A DNA stretch of 64,000 nt from Mesorhizobium sp. M9A.F.Ca.ET.002.03.1.2 (GCF_003952365.1 NZ_CP034443.1:4519001-4583000), one strand, 5' to 3'. Positions 26,566-35,598 are shown, numbered from the stretch's first letter. Translations and numbers: made by a program. The notes: generated by a model from the letters alone, not told the origin.

Positions 26566-27897
26566 TTGCGGAGGCGGCCGTTCCACTTGAGACTCTGGAA
26601 AAAAATCAACGGGAGGGAAGGGCCCCTGCGCCGGCTGGTGCGCGGGATGAGACGCGGCTGGCGGATTCCCGTGGCAATGATTTGGCGAAGGGGCCTTCGA
26701 CCGCAGCATCTCGTGGCAGTGACGGGCAGCGGCGGCAAATCGACCACGGTGGCGCTTCTTGGAAATATCCTTTCCGCGGTCGGGCCGACCCGGATCGGGA
26801 TCGGCTTCAACACCCGGTACGGTGTCGCAAGAAGCATCGTCCGGGCCCGCCGGTCTGACCGCTACTGGGTGCAAGAAGTCAGCGGCCACGAGGTTGGTGC
26901 CGTGACGCTGACGGCGCGCCTTCTTCGGCATACGGTCGCGGTGGTCACGACGATCGGAACGGACCACTACAAGGAGTTCAGGAGCCAGGAAGCGATCGCC
27001 GACGAGAAATCGGCTCTGGTGGCAATGCTGCCGCCCGGAGGGACGGCGGTCTTGAACGCCGACGACCCGCTGGTTCTGGGGATGGCACAGAAGACCAGCG
27101 AACGCGTGGTAACGTTCGGCAAAAGCGCGGCCGCCGATATCCGCGCTGTGGATCATTGTTCGAGATTTCCGGAACGCCTGCATCTTACCGTTACCGACGG
27201 GAGCCAGACATTGCCCGTCAGGACAAGGCTGGTCGGCGAGAGATGGATAACGTCCGTACTTGCCGCCATTGCCTGTGGGCAAGCGCTGGGGATCGATCTG
27301 CAGACGTGCATTCAGGCGGTAGAAGCGCAGGAGCCGTCCCACGGAAAGGACTCCGTCCATGAAATAGAAGACGGTCCGACCATTATCCTCGACACCGTCA
27401 AGGCGCCGCTGTGGACGATGCAGTCGAGCATCGACATTGTGTGCGATTCCACGTCGCTGCGGCGGACGATGGTTTTCGGGACAATTTCCGACTATGCGGG
27501 CTCATCGAGCCAAAAATATCGACGAGTTGCGCAAGCGGCGCTTGGCGTGTGCGATCGCGTGTTTTTTGTCGGCCAGAACAGCGAACGCGTGGCGCGGATG
27601 CTGCCGGACAACAAGGACCGGCTGTTTGTGTTCGCGAGCACCAAGGAAGCGAGCGATTTCCTGATGGCCACCGCGTTGGCCGGCGAACTGATCTACATCA
27701 AATCATCAGGCATCGACCATCTGGAGCGCATCCTCTATCAGTGGCGAGCGCCGATCCGATGTTGGGCCGAGAGCTGCCGGAAGAGCTTCGCCTGCGACCA
27801 TTGCAAGCAACTGTACGAGCACGGCCGCACGAGACGGACCGGCTTCAATCCCGAAGCGCCGCCCGCCAGTATCGGCAGCGGCGTTTCAGCCGCTTGA
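26566..27897 (+). CDS. Mur-ligase-family protein (MurF/cyanophycin synthetase-like) with C-terminal Cys4 motif
   Basis: Mur ligases activate a carboxylate with ATP and join an amino acid or peptide. In this 443-residue protein the P-loop is TGSGGKST (53-60), the central domain has TTIGTDHYKEF and LNADDP, and a C-terminal Rossmann-like domain follows with FGTISDYAGSS. Unlike MurC-F, it ends with a cysteine cluster (Cys399, 404, 410, 413; spacing 4-5-2) likely to bind a metal. The start is uncertain: TTG 26566 opens the frame, while TTG 26587 and GTG 26638 are alternatives. The 3' end overlaps the convergent PP-loop gene by 53 bases. Confidence 0.8.
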   Translation: MRRRPFHLRLWKKINGREGPLRRLVRGMRRGWRIPVAMIWRRGLRPQHLVAVTGSGGKSTTVALLGNILSAVGPTRIGIGFNTRYGVARSIVRARRSDRYWVQEVSGHEVGAVTLTARLLRHTVAVVTTIGTDHYKEFRSQEAIADEKSALVAMLPPGGTAVLNADDPLVLGMAQKTSERVVTFGKSAAADIRAVDHCSRFPERLHLTVTDGSQTLPVRTRLVGERWITSVLAAIACGQALGIDLQTCIQAVEAQEPSHGKDSVHEIEDGPTIILDTVKAPLWTMQSSIDIVCDSTSLRRTMVFGTISDYAGSSSQKYRRVAQAALGVCDRVFFVGQNSERVARMLPDNKDRLFVFASTKEASDFLMATALAGELIYIKSSGIDHLERILYQWRAPIRCWAESCRKSFACDHCKQLYEHGRTRRTGFNPEAPPASIGSGVSAA

Positions 27898-29002
27898 ACC
27901 GTCGCTTCAGCTCAGGCAGTTGCAGCACGGCGTTGATCTTCTTTTTTGTCTCGTACCACCGCATCGCCCGATCGATTTCATCGACAAGGCGACGCGACCG
28001 ACCGGTGGCGGTCGCCGCGGCCTCCAGATGCAAGAGGTCCGACTTGCTTCCTTCGCCGGTCACTTTGATCCGTCCGCCAGCCGAAGCGCCGGTGGGAAAC
28101 GTCGGAGCCCGGTCCAGCCCGCCCAATGTGTCCAGCGCCTGCACCATGAAGGTGCAATCTTCGCAGACGCCACAATTGTCGTGCTGGTAGTCGCAAACCC
28201 TGAGGTTGTTCATCAACGTGGGCTCGCTCAAAATCCGTTGAATTTTCGCCAACCTGTGAACGAGGCCATGGTGCTCGATCCGCGCGCCGTCCGTGCCGAA
28301 CAGGGGGTCGAGTGCCGGGTGCGAGCCCCATCGGCGGGTCCAGGACGATTCATCCGCCGACGACGCTATGAGCTGATTTTCGAACCGATCCGCAAGCATG
28401 TGGCGGACCGCGCCAAGCACCGCTCCATGATATTCGACCCAACCTATCATCCGGTCGAACACCGTCCTGATATCGGTTTCGATGATGATTGCTTCCAGGC
28501 CATAGGCGGCGCCGACATTTCGAGCCACGGATTTGAGATGGTCGGCTTCGCGACGATCCGAGAGCGCGACATCGGCGCCGATCAGGGTGACCAGCCCGTC
28601 GAGACGGGATCGCGCATCCACAAGGGAATAGGACGAATCGACGCCGGCCGAGAAGAACGCGCCGGATCCGCGCGACGGCGGATACTGCGTGGTCGTCCGT
28701 TCCGCGTGGATGTTCACTGGCCGGTAGCCAGGATACCAGTCGCAGAGCATGGCCTGGATCCTTTGGGCGTTTTCGAGCAGCGACGTATCGACCGGCATAT
28801 CTAGGACGAGGTCGCAGCCGAGCTCCATCGCGGGGATGAGGCCGAGGCAAAGCAGAACATCGCCGGACTTCCGCAAGCCCGGCCCGGACGATTTGAAGGT
28901 CACGCTACGGCTCAGTCCGCCGCCCTTGATGGCGACGACCAGCAGGGACGGATCCGGAATGCCGCTTTGTTCGTCGAATGAAAGCTCAAGGGGTGGCAGC
29001 AT
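27845..29002 (-). CDS. PP-loop (N-type ATP pyrophosphatase) protein with QueC-like cysteine cluster
   Basis: The 385-residue protein contains a PP-loop SAGVDSS at residues 118-124, used by AMP-forming amidating or thiolating enzymes to adenylate a carboxyl or carbonyl group. A GSHPALDPLFGTDG segment follows, then four cysteines (270, 277, 280, 283) in a C-x6-C-x2-C-x2-C pattern. That pattern is reminiscent of the zinc site of QueC, but the N-terminal 110 residues are unlike QueC. Similar uncharacterised proteins occur in surface-polysaccharide and natural-product loci. It lies 33 bases downstream of the formyltransferase on the same strand. Confidence 0.75.
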   Translation of the reverse strand: MLPPLELSFDEQSGIPDPSLLVVAIKGGGLSRSVTFKSSGPGLRKSGDVLLCLGLIPAMELGCDLVLDMPVDTSLLENAQRIQAMLCDWYPGYRPVNIHAERTTTQYPPSRGSGAFFSAGVDSSYSLVDARSRLDGLVTLIGADVALSDRREADHLKSVARNVGAAYGLEAIIIETDIRTVFDRMIGWVEYHGAVLGAVRHMLADRFENQLIASSADESSWTRRWGSHPALDPLFGTDGARIEHHGLVHRLAKIQRILSEPTLMNNLRVCDYQHDNCGVCEDCTFMVQALDTLGGLDRAPTFPTGASAGGRIKVTGEGSKSDLLHLEAAATATGRSRRLVDEIDRAMRWYETKKKINAVLQLPELKRRFKRLKRRCRYWRAALRD

Positions 29003-29035
29003 CGAGCCTCTGGCGCGTTTTCGGAACGTTCATTT

Positions 29036-30028
29036 TCAAACGTCTGTGGCCCGGCCTGCATGCAAAATCGCGGCAACAGTGTCGAGCGAATTTCGCCAGC
29101 GCCCCAATTGCCGGCGCCGTCTCAGCCGGAGCCGTGCGTCGACGACGTCGAGGTCGATATGCCAAGCATTCACATTTGGCGGCATGCTTGTCGGTCGCCC
29201 CAGGATCTTTTCAAATCCGCTGATGAAATAGGTCCGGGTCGCTGCCCCGATCCCATCCGGCTTCCAGACAAGCCGGCCAGCCGGACCGAACAACCTGCAA
29301 AGTCGCTTCACTTGATCGACTTCAAGCGCAGAAGAGATGCGAAACTCGTCATTCCTACACTTGCGATAACTGCCGGATCCCGGTTCCTGAGGTACTGCTT
29401 CTCTCGCGCCGTCGAGGAAATCCATCAGATCATGTCGAACTATGGAAGCCGCAGCCTGAGCCTGAAGCGCGTCCCAATGCGCGTAGCCGCCGGCTGGGCC
29501 GAACGGCACATGCCGCTGGCCGATTATCGCACCTTCGTCAATGCCTGGGGTCAGTATGTGCGCGGTAACGCCGCCAAATTTGTCAGCGACGCCGTCGAAC
29601 AGCATCGCGGCACGCGGCGACGGACCCTTGTAGTGCGGAAGCAATGCAGGATGGACGTTGATTGCCCTGTTGCCGAAGGGCGCGAGAAGCGACGGCGGAA
29701 CGATCTCATGCGTCATCACGGTAAGCAGCGTGTCCGCGCCTGTTTCGTCAACGCGAGCGACAGCCTCGGGCCACCGTTTCAATCGTGGGCAAAGCCGTAC
29801 CGGAATGCCGTGATGCCTGATGAGACTTGCCGTATCCCAGCCCGGAAAGAAGCGGTCCGGGAAGGCGCCGGTGCGGGCCAAAAGCATGCTGCCTGGGTCA
29901 AAACACCAGATTTCGGCGATCTCATGGCCCGTTTCCAGCCACGCATCGATAACGCGCGCCGCAACCCAGCAGCTTTCTGGGACAAAGATCGCGCGGTGCC
30001 GCTTCCTCGCGCCTAATGTTTGTGCCAT
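29036..30028 (-). CDS. Formyltransferase-family protein (methionyl-tRNA formyltransferase-like domain)
   Basis: The 330-residue protein has the folate-dependent formyltransferase core. INVHPALLPHYKGPSP supplies the catalytic Asn and His, and GGVTAHILTPGIDEGAIIGQ supplies the Asp. Relatives outside translation formylate amino sugars such as dTDP- or UDP-linked 4-amino sugars. With a GT25 and a pyruvyltransferase adjacent, sugar N-formylation is the likeliest role. The C-terminal 80 residues are unrelated to the Fmt tRNA-binding domain. ATG 30028 is chosen; upstream sequence to 30325 overlaps the divergent GT25 gene. Confidence 0.8.
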   Translation of the reverse strand: MAQTLGARKRHRAIFVPESCWVAARVIDAWLETGHEIAEIWCFDPGSMLLARTGAFPDRFFPGWDTASLIRHHGIPVRLCPRLKRWPEAVARVDETGADTLLTVMTHEIVPPSLLAPFGNRAINVHPALLPHYKGPSPRAAMLFDGVADKFGGVTAHILTPGIDEGAIIGQRHVPFGPAGGYAHWDALQAQAAASIVRHDLMDFLDGAREAVPQEPGSGSYRKCRNDEFRISSALEVDQVKRLCRLFGPAGRLVWKPDGIGAATRTYFISGFEKILGRPTSMPPNVNAWHIDLDVVDARLRLRRRRQLGRWRNSLDTVAAILHAGRATDV

Positions 30029-30088
30029 TGTTTCGTGTGAACTCGCCGTCGGGCAACGTCGGGTTTGCGGTTGGGGGGGCGCTGACGC

Positions 30089-30895
30089 ATGTGGCCCATT
30101 TTCATCATCAATCTGGACCGCGCACAAGATCGTATGTCGGCAACTCAAGCGCTGATGGATCGCTGTGGGCTGCCGTTCATCCGCGTTGCCGCTCACGATT
30201 GGCAAACGTTGACCGACGCTGACGCGCGGCGCTTCGTTGCAAATCCGCCGCCGCGGTTCAGCAAGCGCGCGCTTGCGCTGTCGGAGATCGCCTGTTTTCT
30301 CAGCCATATCGACGTCTGGGCGCAAATCGGCGCAGGGAAATCTCCAGCCGCTTTCGTTTTCGAGGATGACGTCGAATTCGACGGCTCGATAAACAAGCTG
30401 CTCTCGGAAATCAGCAGCAGGGAACCGGACTGGGACATACTGAAGCTCTACAGCAACAAGGTAAAAACCCTTGGCGATGCGGTGACCCTGCCGAGCGGCT
30501 ATAGCTACGGCACACCCAGAATTATCCCGATGTCGACCGCCGCCTATGCGATTACGAGACCCGCCGCCAGGGAACTTGCCAGGGTAAGCCTACCGTTCGG
30601 GCGCCCCGTCGATCTTTTTATCAAGCATTGGTGGGAACACGGTTCATGCGTCAAGCTTGTGCAGCCGTCGCCGGTGTCGCGGCGCGCCGATCACCTGTCG
30701 AGCAGTGAGATCGAAGCTGGTCGAGGTCAATCGTGCCACCAGAGTTTTTTGGCTCGCTTCGTCCGAAACAGCCTGTACCAGTTGCAGTTCAGGCATAGAA
30801 CCCATGTCAATGCGGCACACAGGCCGCCGGGCCGGAGATGGCTGGAAACAACCGGTCACGCGAGAATGGTAGGCGATGAACTCGACGCCATCTGA
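30089..30895 (+). CDS. Glycosyltransferase family 25 protein (LPS/polysaccharide type)
   Basis: GT25 enzymes add galactose or related sugars to LOS or LPS. The 268-residue protein starts PIFIINLDRAQDRM, the family N-terminus, and has SEIACFLSHIDVW. The metal-binding FEDDVEFD motif lies at about residues 90-97, followed by STAAYAITRPAA. It is divergent from the formyltransferase (60-base gap) and overlaps the pyruvyltransferase by 20 bases. Cytoplasmic action at the inner membrane is expected. The acceptor is unknown. Confidence 0.88.
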   Translation: MWPIFIINLDRAQDRMSATQALMDRCGLPFIRVAAHDWQTLTDADARRFVANPPPRFSKRALALSEIACFLSHIDVWAQIGAGKSPAAFVFEDDVEFDGSINKLLSEISSREPDWDILKLYSNKVKTLGDAVTLPSGYSYGTPRIIPMSTAAYAITRPAARELARVSLPFGRPVDLFIKHWWEHGSCVKLVQPSPVSRRADHLSSSEIEAGRGQSCHQSFLARFVRNSLYQLQFRHRTHVNAAHRPPGRRWLETTGHARMVGDELDAI

Positions 30896-31880
30896 GAGAC
30901 GGCCTCCGATATCCCTGAAATCGGTTCTTTTCGACAGGCTTATGCCCGTTCGCACCAACGCGCCCTATGCCTTGATCGACTATCCGGATTATTTGAATCC
31001 CGGCGATGCGGCAATCTGGCTCGGCACCCGGGCCGTCCTCGATAAGCTCAACGGTACACCGCCGGCCTACACCTCGGCGCTGAAGAATTTTTCGCCGCAA
31101 AGGTGTCGTTCCGCGATCGGCGACGGCGTGATCTATTTTCTGGGTGGGGGGAATTTCGGGGACTTTTATTCCCGGCACCACCGCGCGCGCCTACACGCTC
31201 TTTCGCTCGTTCCGAGGAATCCCGTCGTGCAACTTCCTGCAAGCTGCGCATGGACGGCCGAGACCGATGCCGCGGTGCTCGAGGAGACACGCCGCGTGCT
31301 GAGCAATCGGGAGCCGGTGATCTTCTTTGCGCGTGAGGAAAAGTCGCGGGCCGATCTCGAACGGTTGCTTGGACTCGAAAGCACGCTTTGCCCGGATCTC
31401 GCCCATGCGTTGCATTTCGAGCCATCCGCGCCCACCGCCGACCTCCGCGCCGTCCTGCGCAACGATCAGGAGGCGTCCCAACCCGTGGCCCCACCGGCAA
31501 TCGAGGTGTTCGACTGGCGCGATCTGAAGGCCCAGGTCGCCTGGAACCGCTTTGGCAAGTTCGCTCTCGCGGTTGCTCCGCGCTCCAAAAAACTCGGCAC
31601 GCAGGACTGGGTGACCTCTGCCAAGGTGGCAAGCGCGGTGTCGCTGCTGCGGCCGGCGCGGACGGTCATCACCGACCGGCTGCATGCCTTCATATTGTCG
31701 ACTGAGCTTGGGCGAAATGTAGTGGTTCTGGACAACCGGACCGGAAAGGTGTTCGCCTATATCGACGCATGGCGGGAGCATTTTCCTCATGCTGGCAAGG
31801 CCGCCAATCTGCGGAGTGCCATTGGCGCAGTGTCTGATTTCCAGACCGCATCCAACCTGATGATGAGCCATGACGACTGA
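30876..31880 (+). CDS. Polysaccharide pyruvyl transferase family protein
   Basis: This 334-residue protein has the family motifs NPGDAAIW, FLGGGNFGDFY and TDRLHAFILS. Members transfer pyruvate from phosphoenolpyruvate to sugar hydroxyls, forming ketals in exopolysaccharides or cell-wall glycans. It is co-directional and overlapping with the GT25 gene, so both probably act on the same glycan. It ends the ligase/transferase cluster; radC follows on the opposite strand. Confidence 0.88.
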   Translation: MNSTPSERRPPISLKSVLFDRLMPVRTNAPYALIDYPDYLNPGDAAIWLGTRAVLDKLNGTPPAYTSALKNFSPQRCRSAIGDGVIYFLGGGNFGDFYSRHHRARLHALSLVPRNPVVQLPASCAWTAETDAAVLEETRRVLSNREPVIFFAREEKSRADLERLLGLESTLCPDLAHALHFEPSAPTADLRAVLRNDQEASQPVAPPAIEVFDWRDLKAQVAWNRFGKFALAVAPRSKKLGTQDWVTSAKVASAVSLLRPARTVITDRLHAFILSTELGRNVVVLDNRTGKVFAYIDAWREHFPHAGKAANLRSAIGAVSDFQTASNLMMSHDD

Positions 31881-31979
31881 CCTGCACCCGGCACCGAATG
31901 CGTGGGGCTCTGGCCGACCATCTCGGTCGCGGTTTGATGCTGTTGCGTCGAGAGGCGTGGCGCGGTCGATGGCCGCTGC

Positions 31980-32735
31980 TCAGATCAGCAGCAGGCCCTT
32001 CATGCTCGAGTGGCCCTTCTTGCCGATGATGATGTGATCGTGGACGGCAATGCCGAGCGGTTTGGCCGTCGCGATGACCAGCTTGGTCATCTCGATATCG
32101 GCGCGCGAGGGTGTGGGGTCTCCAGAAGGATGATTATGCGCCAGAATGATCGCGGTGGCCGAGAGCTCGAGCGCGCGCTTGACCACTTCACGCGGGTAGA
32201 CCGGCGTGTGGTCGACGGTGCCGACCTGCTGCACCTCGTCGGCGATCAGCGCGTTCTTCTTGTCGAGAAACAGGATACGGAACTGCTCACGTTCCTCGAA
32301 GGCCATGACTGACCGGCAGTATTCGAGGACCTGCGTCCACGTCGACAGGACCTCGCGGCCCGTGATCTCGCTGCGTGCCGCTCGTTGGGCGGTCGCGGCA
32401 ATGACCTTCAGATCGAGCGCCACCGCCGGGCCGATACCGCTGACCTCCTCAAGCCGCGCGACGGGCGCGCCAAGCACCTCGGCCAGCGTGCCGAAGCGTG
32501 TCAGCAATGCCTTGGCGACGGGTTTGGTGTCGGCGCGAGGGATCAGGCGAAAGAGCAAAAGCTCCAGCAATTCGTAGTCGAGGAGGGCGTCGGACCCCGC
32601 AGTGGCGAACCGTTGGCGCAAGCGGTCGCGGTGGCCGAGATAATGCGGCTTTTCCTGGCTCGCCTTGGTTTTCCCTGGAGGCTGGAACTGGTTTTCGGAG
32701 AAGAAACTCCGCTCGTCATCGCTCTTTGTCGCCAT
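31980..32735 (-). CDS. radC: RadC/JAB-domain (MPN+) protein
   Basis: The 251-residue protein has a helix-hairpin-helix-like N-terminal half ([16 protein letters not shown]) and the C-terminal MPN+ metalloprotease-type domain with [14 protein letters not shown]. Historically linked to DNA repair, its role is now unclear. ATG 32735 is used; the much longer frame to 33692 reads through map in another frame and is rejected. It lies downstream of map on the same strand, a common rhizobial order. Confidence 0.92.
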   Translation of the reverse strand: MATKSDDERSFFSENQFQPPGKTKASQEKPHYLGHRDRLRQRFATAGSDALLDYELLELLLFRLIPRADTKPVAKALLTRFGTLAEVLGAPVARLEEVSGIGPAVALDLKVIAATAQRAARSEITGREVLSTWTQVLEYCRSVMAFEEREQFRILFLDKKNALIADEVQQVGTVDHTPVYPREVVKRALELSATAIILAHNHPSGDPTPSRADIEMTKLVIATAKPLGIAVHDHIIIGKKGHSSMKGLLLI

Positions 32736-32785
32736 AGGCCGCCCACTTCCCCCTGACCGGAAAGGGTCCGGCGCCGGGAGAAACA

Positions 32786-33613
32786 CTATGCCGGCAGGCC
32801 GGGGCGGTCGAGGTTTTTTGGCGACAGCGTGAAAATCTCGCATCCGGTCTCGGTAACGCCGATCGTGTGCTCGTACTGCGCCGACAGCGAGCGGTCGCGT
32901 GTCACCGCCGTCCAGCCGTCCGACAGCACTTTCACGTGCGGCCGGCCGAGATTGATCATCGGCTCGACGGTGAAGATCATGCCCGGCCGCATCTCGACGC
33001 CCTCGCTGGCGCTGCCATAGTGCAGGATGTTCGGCGCATCGTGAAACAGCTGGCCGACGCCGTGGCCGCAGAAATCGCGGACCACCGAGCAGCGCTCGCT
33101 TTCGGCATAGGTCTGGATGGCGGCGCCAATGGCGCCGGTGCGGGCGCCGGGCCTGATCGCGGCGATGCCGCGCATCAGGCATTCGTGCGTGACCTCGAGC
33201 AGGCGCTCGGCGGCGCGCTTGATCGTGCCTACCGGATACATTCGCGAGGAATCGCCGTGCCAGCCGTCGAGGATGTAGGTGACGTCGATGTTGACGATGT
33301 CGCCGTCCTTCAACGGCTTGTTCTCGGGAATGCCATGGCAGACGACGTGATTGATCGATGTGCAGGACGACTTCGTGTAGCCGCGATAATTGAGCGTCGC
33401 CGGCAATGCGCCGTGATCCATGCCGAACTCGAAGACGAAACGGTCGATGGCTTCGGTGGTGACGCCCGGCGCGACCATCGACGCCAGTTCGTCGAGACAG
33501 CGCGCGGTGAGGTCGCAGGCCTTGCGCATGCCGGCGAAGCCTTCCTCGCCGTAGAGGCGAATCTGGCCGGTGTTTCTGGGCGGTGCCGTGGCGGCGTCGA
33601 GATAGGTGACCAT
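32786..33613 (-). CDS. map: Type I methionine aminopeptidase
   Basis: The enzyme removes N-terminal methionine from nascent proteins. The 275-residue product retains all five metal ligands in their usual contexts: [17 protein letters not shown] (two Asp), [13 protein letters not shown] (His), FTVEPM (Glu) and [14 protein letters not shown] (Glu). ATG 33613 (MVTYLDAAT) is chosen over the longer frame to 33655. It sits 50 bases upstream of radC. Confidence 0.95.
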   Translation of the reverse strand: MVTYLDAATAPPRNTGQIRLYGEEGFAGMRKACDLTARCLDELASMVAPGVTTEAIDRFVFEFGMDHGALPATLNYRGYTKSSCTSINHVVCHGIPENKPLKDGDIVNIDVTYILDGWHGDSSRMYPVGTIKRAAERLLEVTHECLMRGIAAIRPGARTGAIGAAIQTYAESERCSVVRDFCGHGVGQLFHDAPNILHYGSASEGVEMRPGMIFTVEPMINLGRPHVKVLSDGWTAVTRDRSLSAQYEHTIGVTETGCEIFTLSPKNLDRPGLPA

Positions 33614-33896
33614 TCTTGTCCGTCTTGCCGGAAGAGGGGCTCCTGATGAGCCCACGCGAAAATCCTCCCAGATTTGGCACCGGACGGCGCAAGGTTCAAG
33701 GACGAACTGCCGGCGACGGGCATAAGCCGGCGAAATTCATGCCTTTGCGGGCTCACCTTTGCGCCTCCCAGCCCGCCTTGCGCGACGGCGTGCAGCCCAA
33801 ATCAGGGCAGCCAACCCAGGTTGATGCTTCTTGGCGACGGCGGATTGGTCGACCGACATCCGCAATTGGTGATTGGCGAAAGCCGAAACTACATCC

Positions 33897-33920
33897 GATC
33901 TCCCCTCGCAAGGGGAGATC
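33897..33920. repeat. Palindromic rhizobial intergenic repeat
   Basis: GATCTCCCCT and AGGGGAGATC flank a CGCA loop, giving a perfect 10-bp stem. Continuation into GGCAACTTCGCCGACGGCGC resembles repeats widespread in rhizobial intergenic DNA. Confidence 0.6.
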
Positions 33921-34054
33921 GGCAACTTCGCCGACGGCGCCTACTCGCGTAGACAGAAGGTCGGACAAATCGTGTGCTACCTAAACCGGAAAACTCGTGT
34001 GCTTACGAAGGTAGTTCCAACTTGACAGGTGACGGCAGTTATGCTAGGAATTTA

Positions 34055-34104
34055 TTCATGGTGCAGAGTTGCGCCGACGACCCGTCCACTGAGGCGGGTT
34101 TTTT
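34055..34104 (+). ncRNA. Possible short RNA or leader with its own promoter and terminator
   Basis: A TTGACA box (34022-34027) is followed after 17 bases by TAGGAA (34045-34050). About 30 bases further on, a hairpin (ACCCG...CGGGT, 34080-34099) ends in six T residues. The unit could encode a roughly 50-nt RNA upstream of the DUF982 gene. It could equally be a terminator serving neither gene. There is no family match. Confidence 0.3.
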
Positions 34105-34277
34105 GTTTCAGGCTGCGACGCCAGCCCGTCGCGGGGCTTCGAATCGAGGTGACGGCGCGATTTGACCTTGCCGTCAGCCAGTTCCCAAGAGGTTGAGCCC
34201 CAAGGCGCGAAGCCGGTCAAGGCAACTTTTTGCCGGGGATGGCGTTGCTGCGGGAACGCCGCTCGGGAGAGATGCGA

Positions 34278-34574
34278 ATGGACAGGTTGCAATTCGAGGT
34301 ACCGGTGCGCATCACGCCCGCGCCCGGTTTGCCGATCGAGGAGATATACAGCGTCGAACAGGCGCTGGATTTCCTGCAAGGCTGGCCGGTTTGCCGGCAG
34401 GGCCCGGTCTATCAGGCTGCGTTCAATGCCTGCTTCGGCGCCACGGTCGACCTGGTCAAGACCGAGGACGCTTGCAGGGCGTTCATGGCGTTCTGCCGGG
34501 TGAGCAGCCTGCTTGCCAGGGACATGATGGTTCCGGGCAAGCGAGGAGGCGGCGCGAGGGGGGTGAGGGTTTAG
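34278..34574 (+). CDS. DUF982 domain-containing small protein
   Basis: The 98-residue protein has the DUF982 layout. A short strand PVRITPAPG is followed by the helix SVEQALDFLQGWPVCRQGPVYQAAFNAC and a final helix DACRAFMAFCRVSSLLARD. The family is largely restricted to rhizobia, and its function is unknown. ATG 34278 has GGGAGAGA 6 bases upstream. Its stop overlaps the convergent hydrolase stop by 4 bases. Confidence 0.85.
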   Translation: MDRLQFEVPVRITPAPGLPIEEIYSVEQALDFLQGWPVCRQGPVYQAAFNACFGATVDLVKTEDACRAFMAFCRVSSLLARDMMVPGKRGGGARGVRV

Positions 34575-35395
34575 CGCCAGCCAGGTTCCAGGCTTTTCAG
34601 AAACCGATCGAAGATCGGATCGAACCGGTCCGGCGAATCCCAGAACGGCGCGTGGCCGGAATTGCTGATCAGGTGTTTCTTGCCTTCCCAGAGGTTGGAG
34701 AACGGGATCGTATCGACGAAATCGGTGTTGACGAATGGCTCGTCGGCGCCGTTGAGAACCGCGATCGGCGGCGTCTTGCCGGCGACGATCGTGCTCTGGT
34801 CCTTGCCTTCGCCAGCCGCGAATTTGCCGAGCATCAGTCTGCGCGCGCGGCCATCGGTGCGCGCGACGGCATTGCGGAGCAACTGGTCATAGGGCTCGCC
34901 GCAGGTCGAGTGCGCATAGGCGTCGATATCGTCTTCGGTGAAGGTCTCCTGGCCGGCGAGGTTCATATGCGGGCTTGTCTTGAAGCCCTTTGAGAGGTCG
35001 GCGGCGGCGATCGGCGGCGTGCCTGTGATCATCAGGCCGAGCATGCCGGGATAGCGGTCGATCATCTCCAGCCCGATGTGACCGCCCAGCGACCAGCCGA
35101 AGACCGCTGCCTTTTCGATGCCAAGCTTGTTCATCACCTCGGTCATCGCGTCGGCGTAACCCGGCATCGAGTAGCTGCGATCCGGATCGACCGCGTTGCA
35201 GGACTCGCCATGGCCGGGAAGATCGGCGGCGATCAGACGGTAGGTTGCGCCGATCCTGCCGTCGAACTGATTGCGGAAGACGGCGCCCGACGACGAATTG
35301 CCGTGGACCATCAGCACCGGCATGCCGGCGCCGGCGCTTTCGCGTACGGCGATCGTGCCGTGACTGGTTTCGATCGTTTTGATTGTGGTCGCCAT
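34571..35395 (-). CDS. Alpha/beta hydrolase
   Basis: The 274-residue hydrolase has the oxyanion HGNSSSG, the nucleophile elbow GWSLGG (Ser), an acidic residue in NGADEPF and the catalytic His in NSGHAPFWD. A serine nucleophile fits an esterase, lactonase or peptidase of the broad family; the substrate is unknown. ATG 35395 (MATTIKTIE) is preferred. The longer frame to 35494 runs through short near-repeats of a GCGAATGGAG unit (about 35396-35460) and is probably leader DNA. Confidence 0.85.
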   Translation of the reverse strand: MATTIKTIETSHGTIAVRESAGAGMPVLMVHGNSSSGAVFRNQFDGRIGATYRLIAADLPGHGESCNAVDPDRSYSMPGYADAMTEVMNKLGIEKAAVFGWSLGGHIGLEMIDRYPGMLGLMITGTPPIAAADLSKGFKTSPHMNLAGQETFTEDDIDAYAHSTCGEPYDQLLRNAVARTDGRARRLMLGKFAAGEGKDQSTIVAGKTPPIAVLNGADEPFVNTDFVDTIPFSNLWEGKKHLISNSGHAPFWDSPDRFDPIFDRFLKSLEPGWR

Positions 35396-35598
35396 CCCTG
35401 TCTCCATTCGCCTTGGCTCCATTCGCCCTGTCTCCAATCGCTCTATCTCGATTCGTTTGGCCGCCGCAGTTCCGGCAAATTGCTTGGCGGCCAAATTTGT
35501 CCGCCTACCAATGAAAATATCTTTTCAAATTGACCCGCCTGTGCATAATTTGTCAATCATCCAACCATCGTCGGGAATATAAAAGGGGAACAGGACCA

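Larger units (their letters stand above)
33614..34277. other. 660-base intergenic region between map and the DUF982 gene
   Basis: No protein gene is supported. It holds a short palindrome (33897-33920), followed by rhizobial-repeat-like text, and a promoter-terminator unit near 34022-34104, listed separately. Confidence 0.5.

Noticed and set aside
27411..28190. 259-codon plus-strand frame across the Mur-ligase/PP-loop junction
   Set aside because: Shadow frame; both real genes have motif support.
30807..31181. Minus-strand frames under the pyruvyltransferase
   Set aside because: No motif; antisense shadow.
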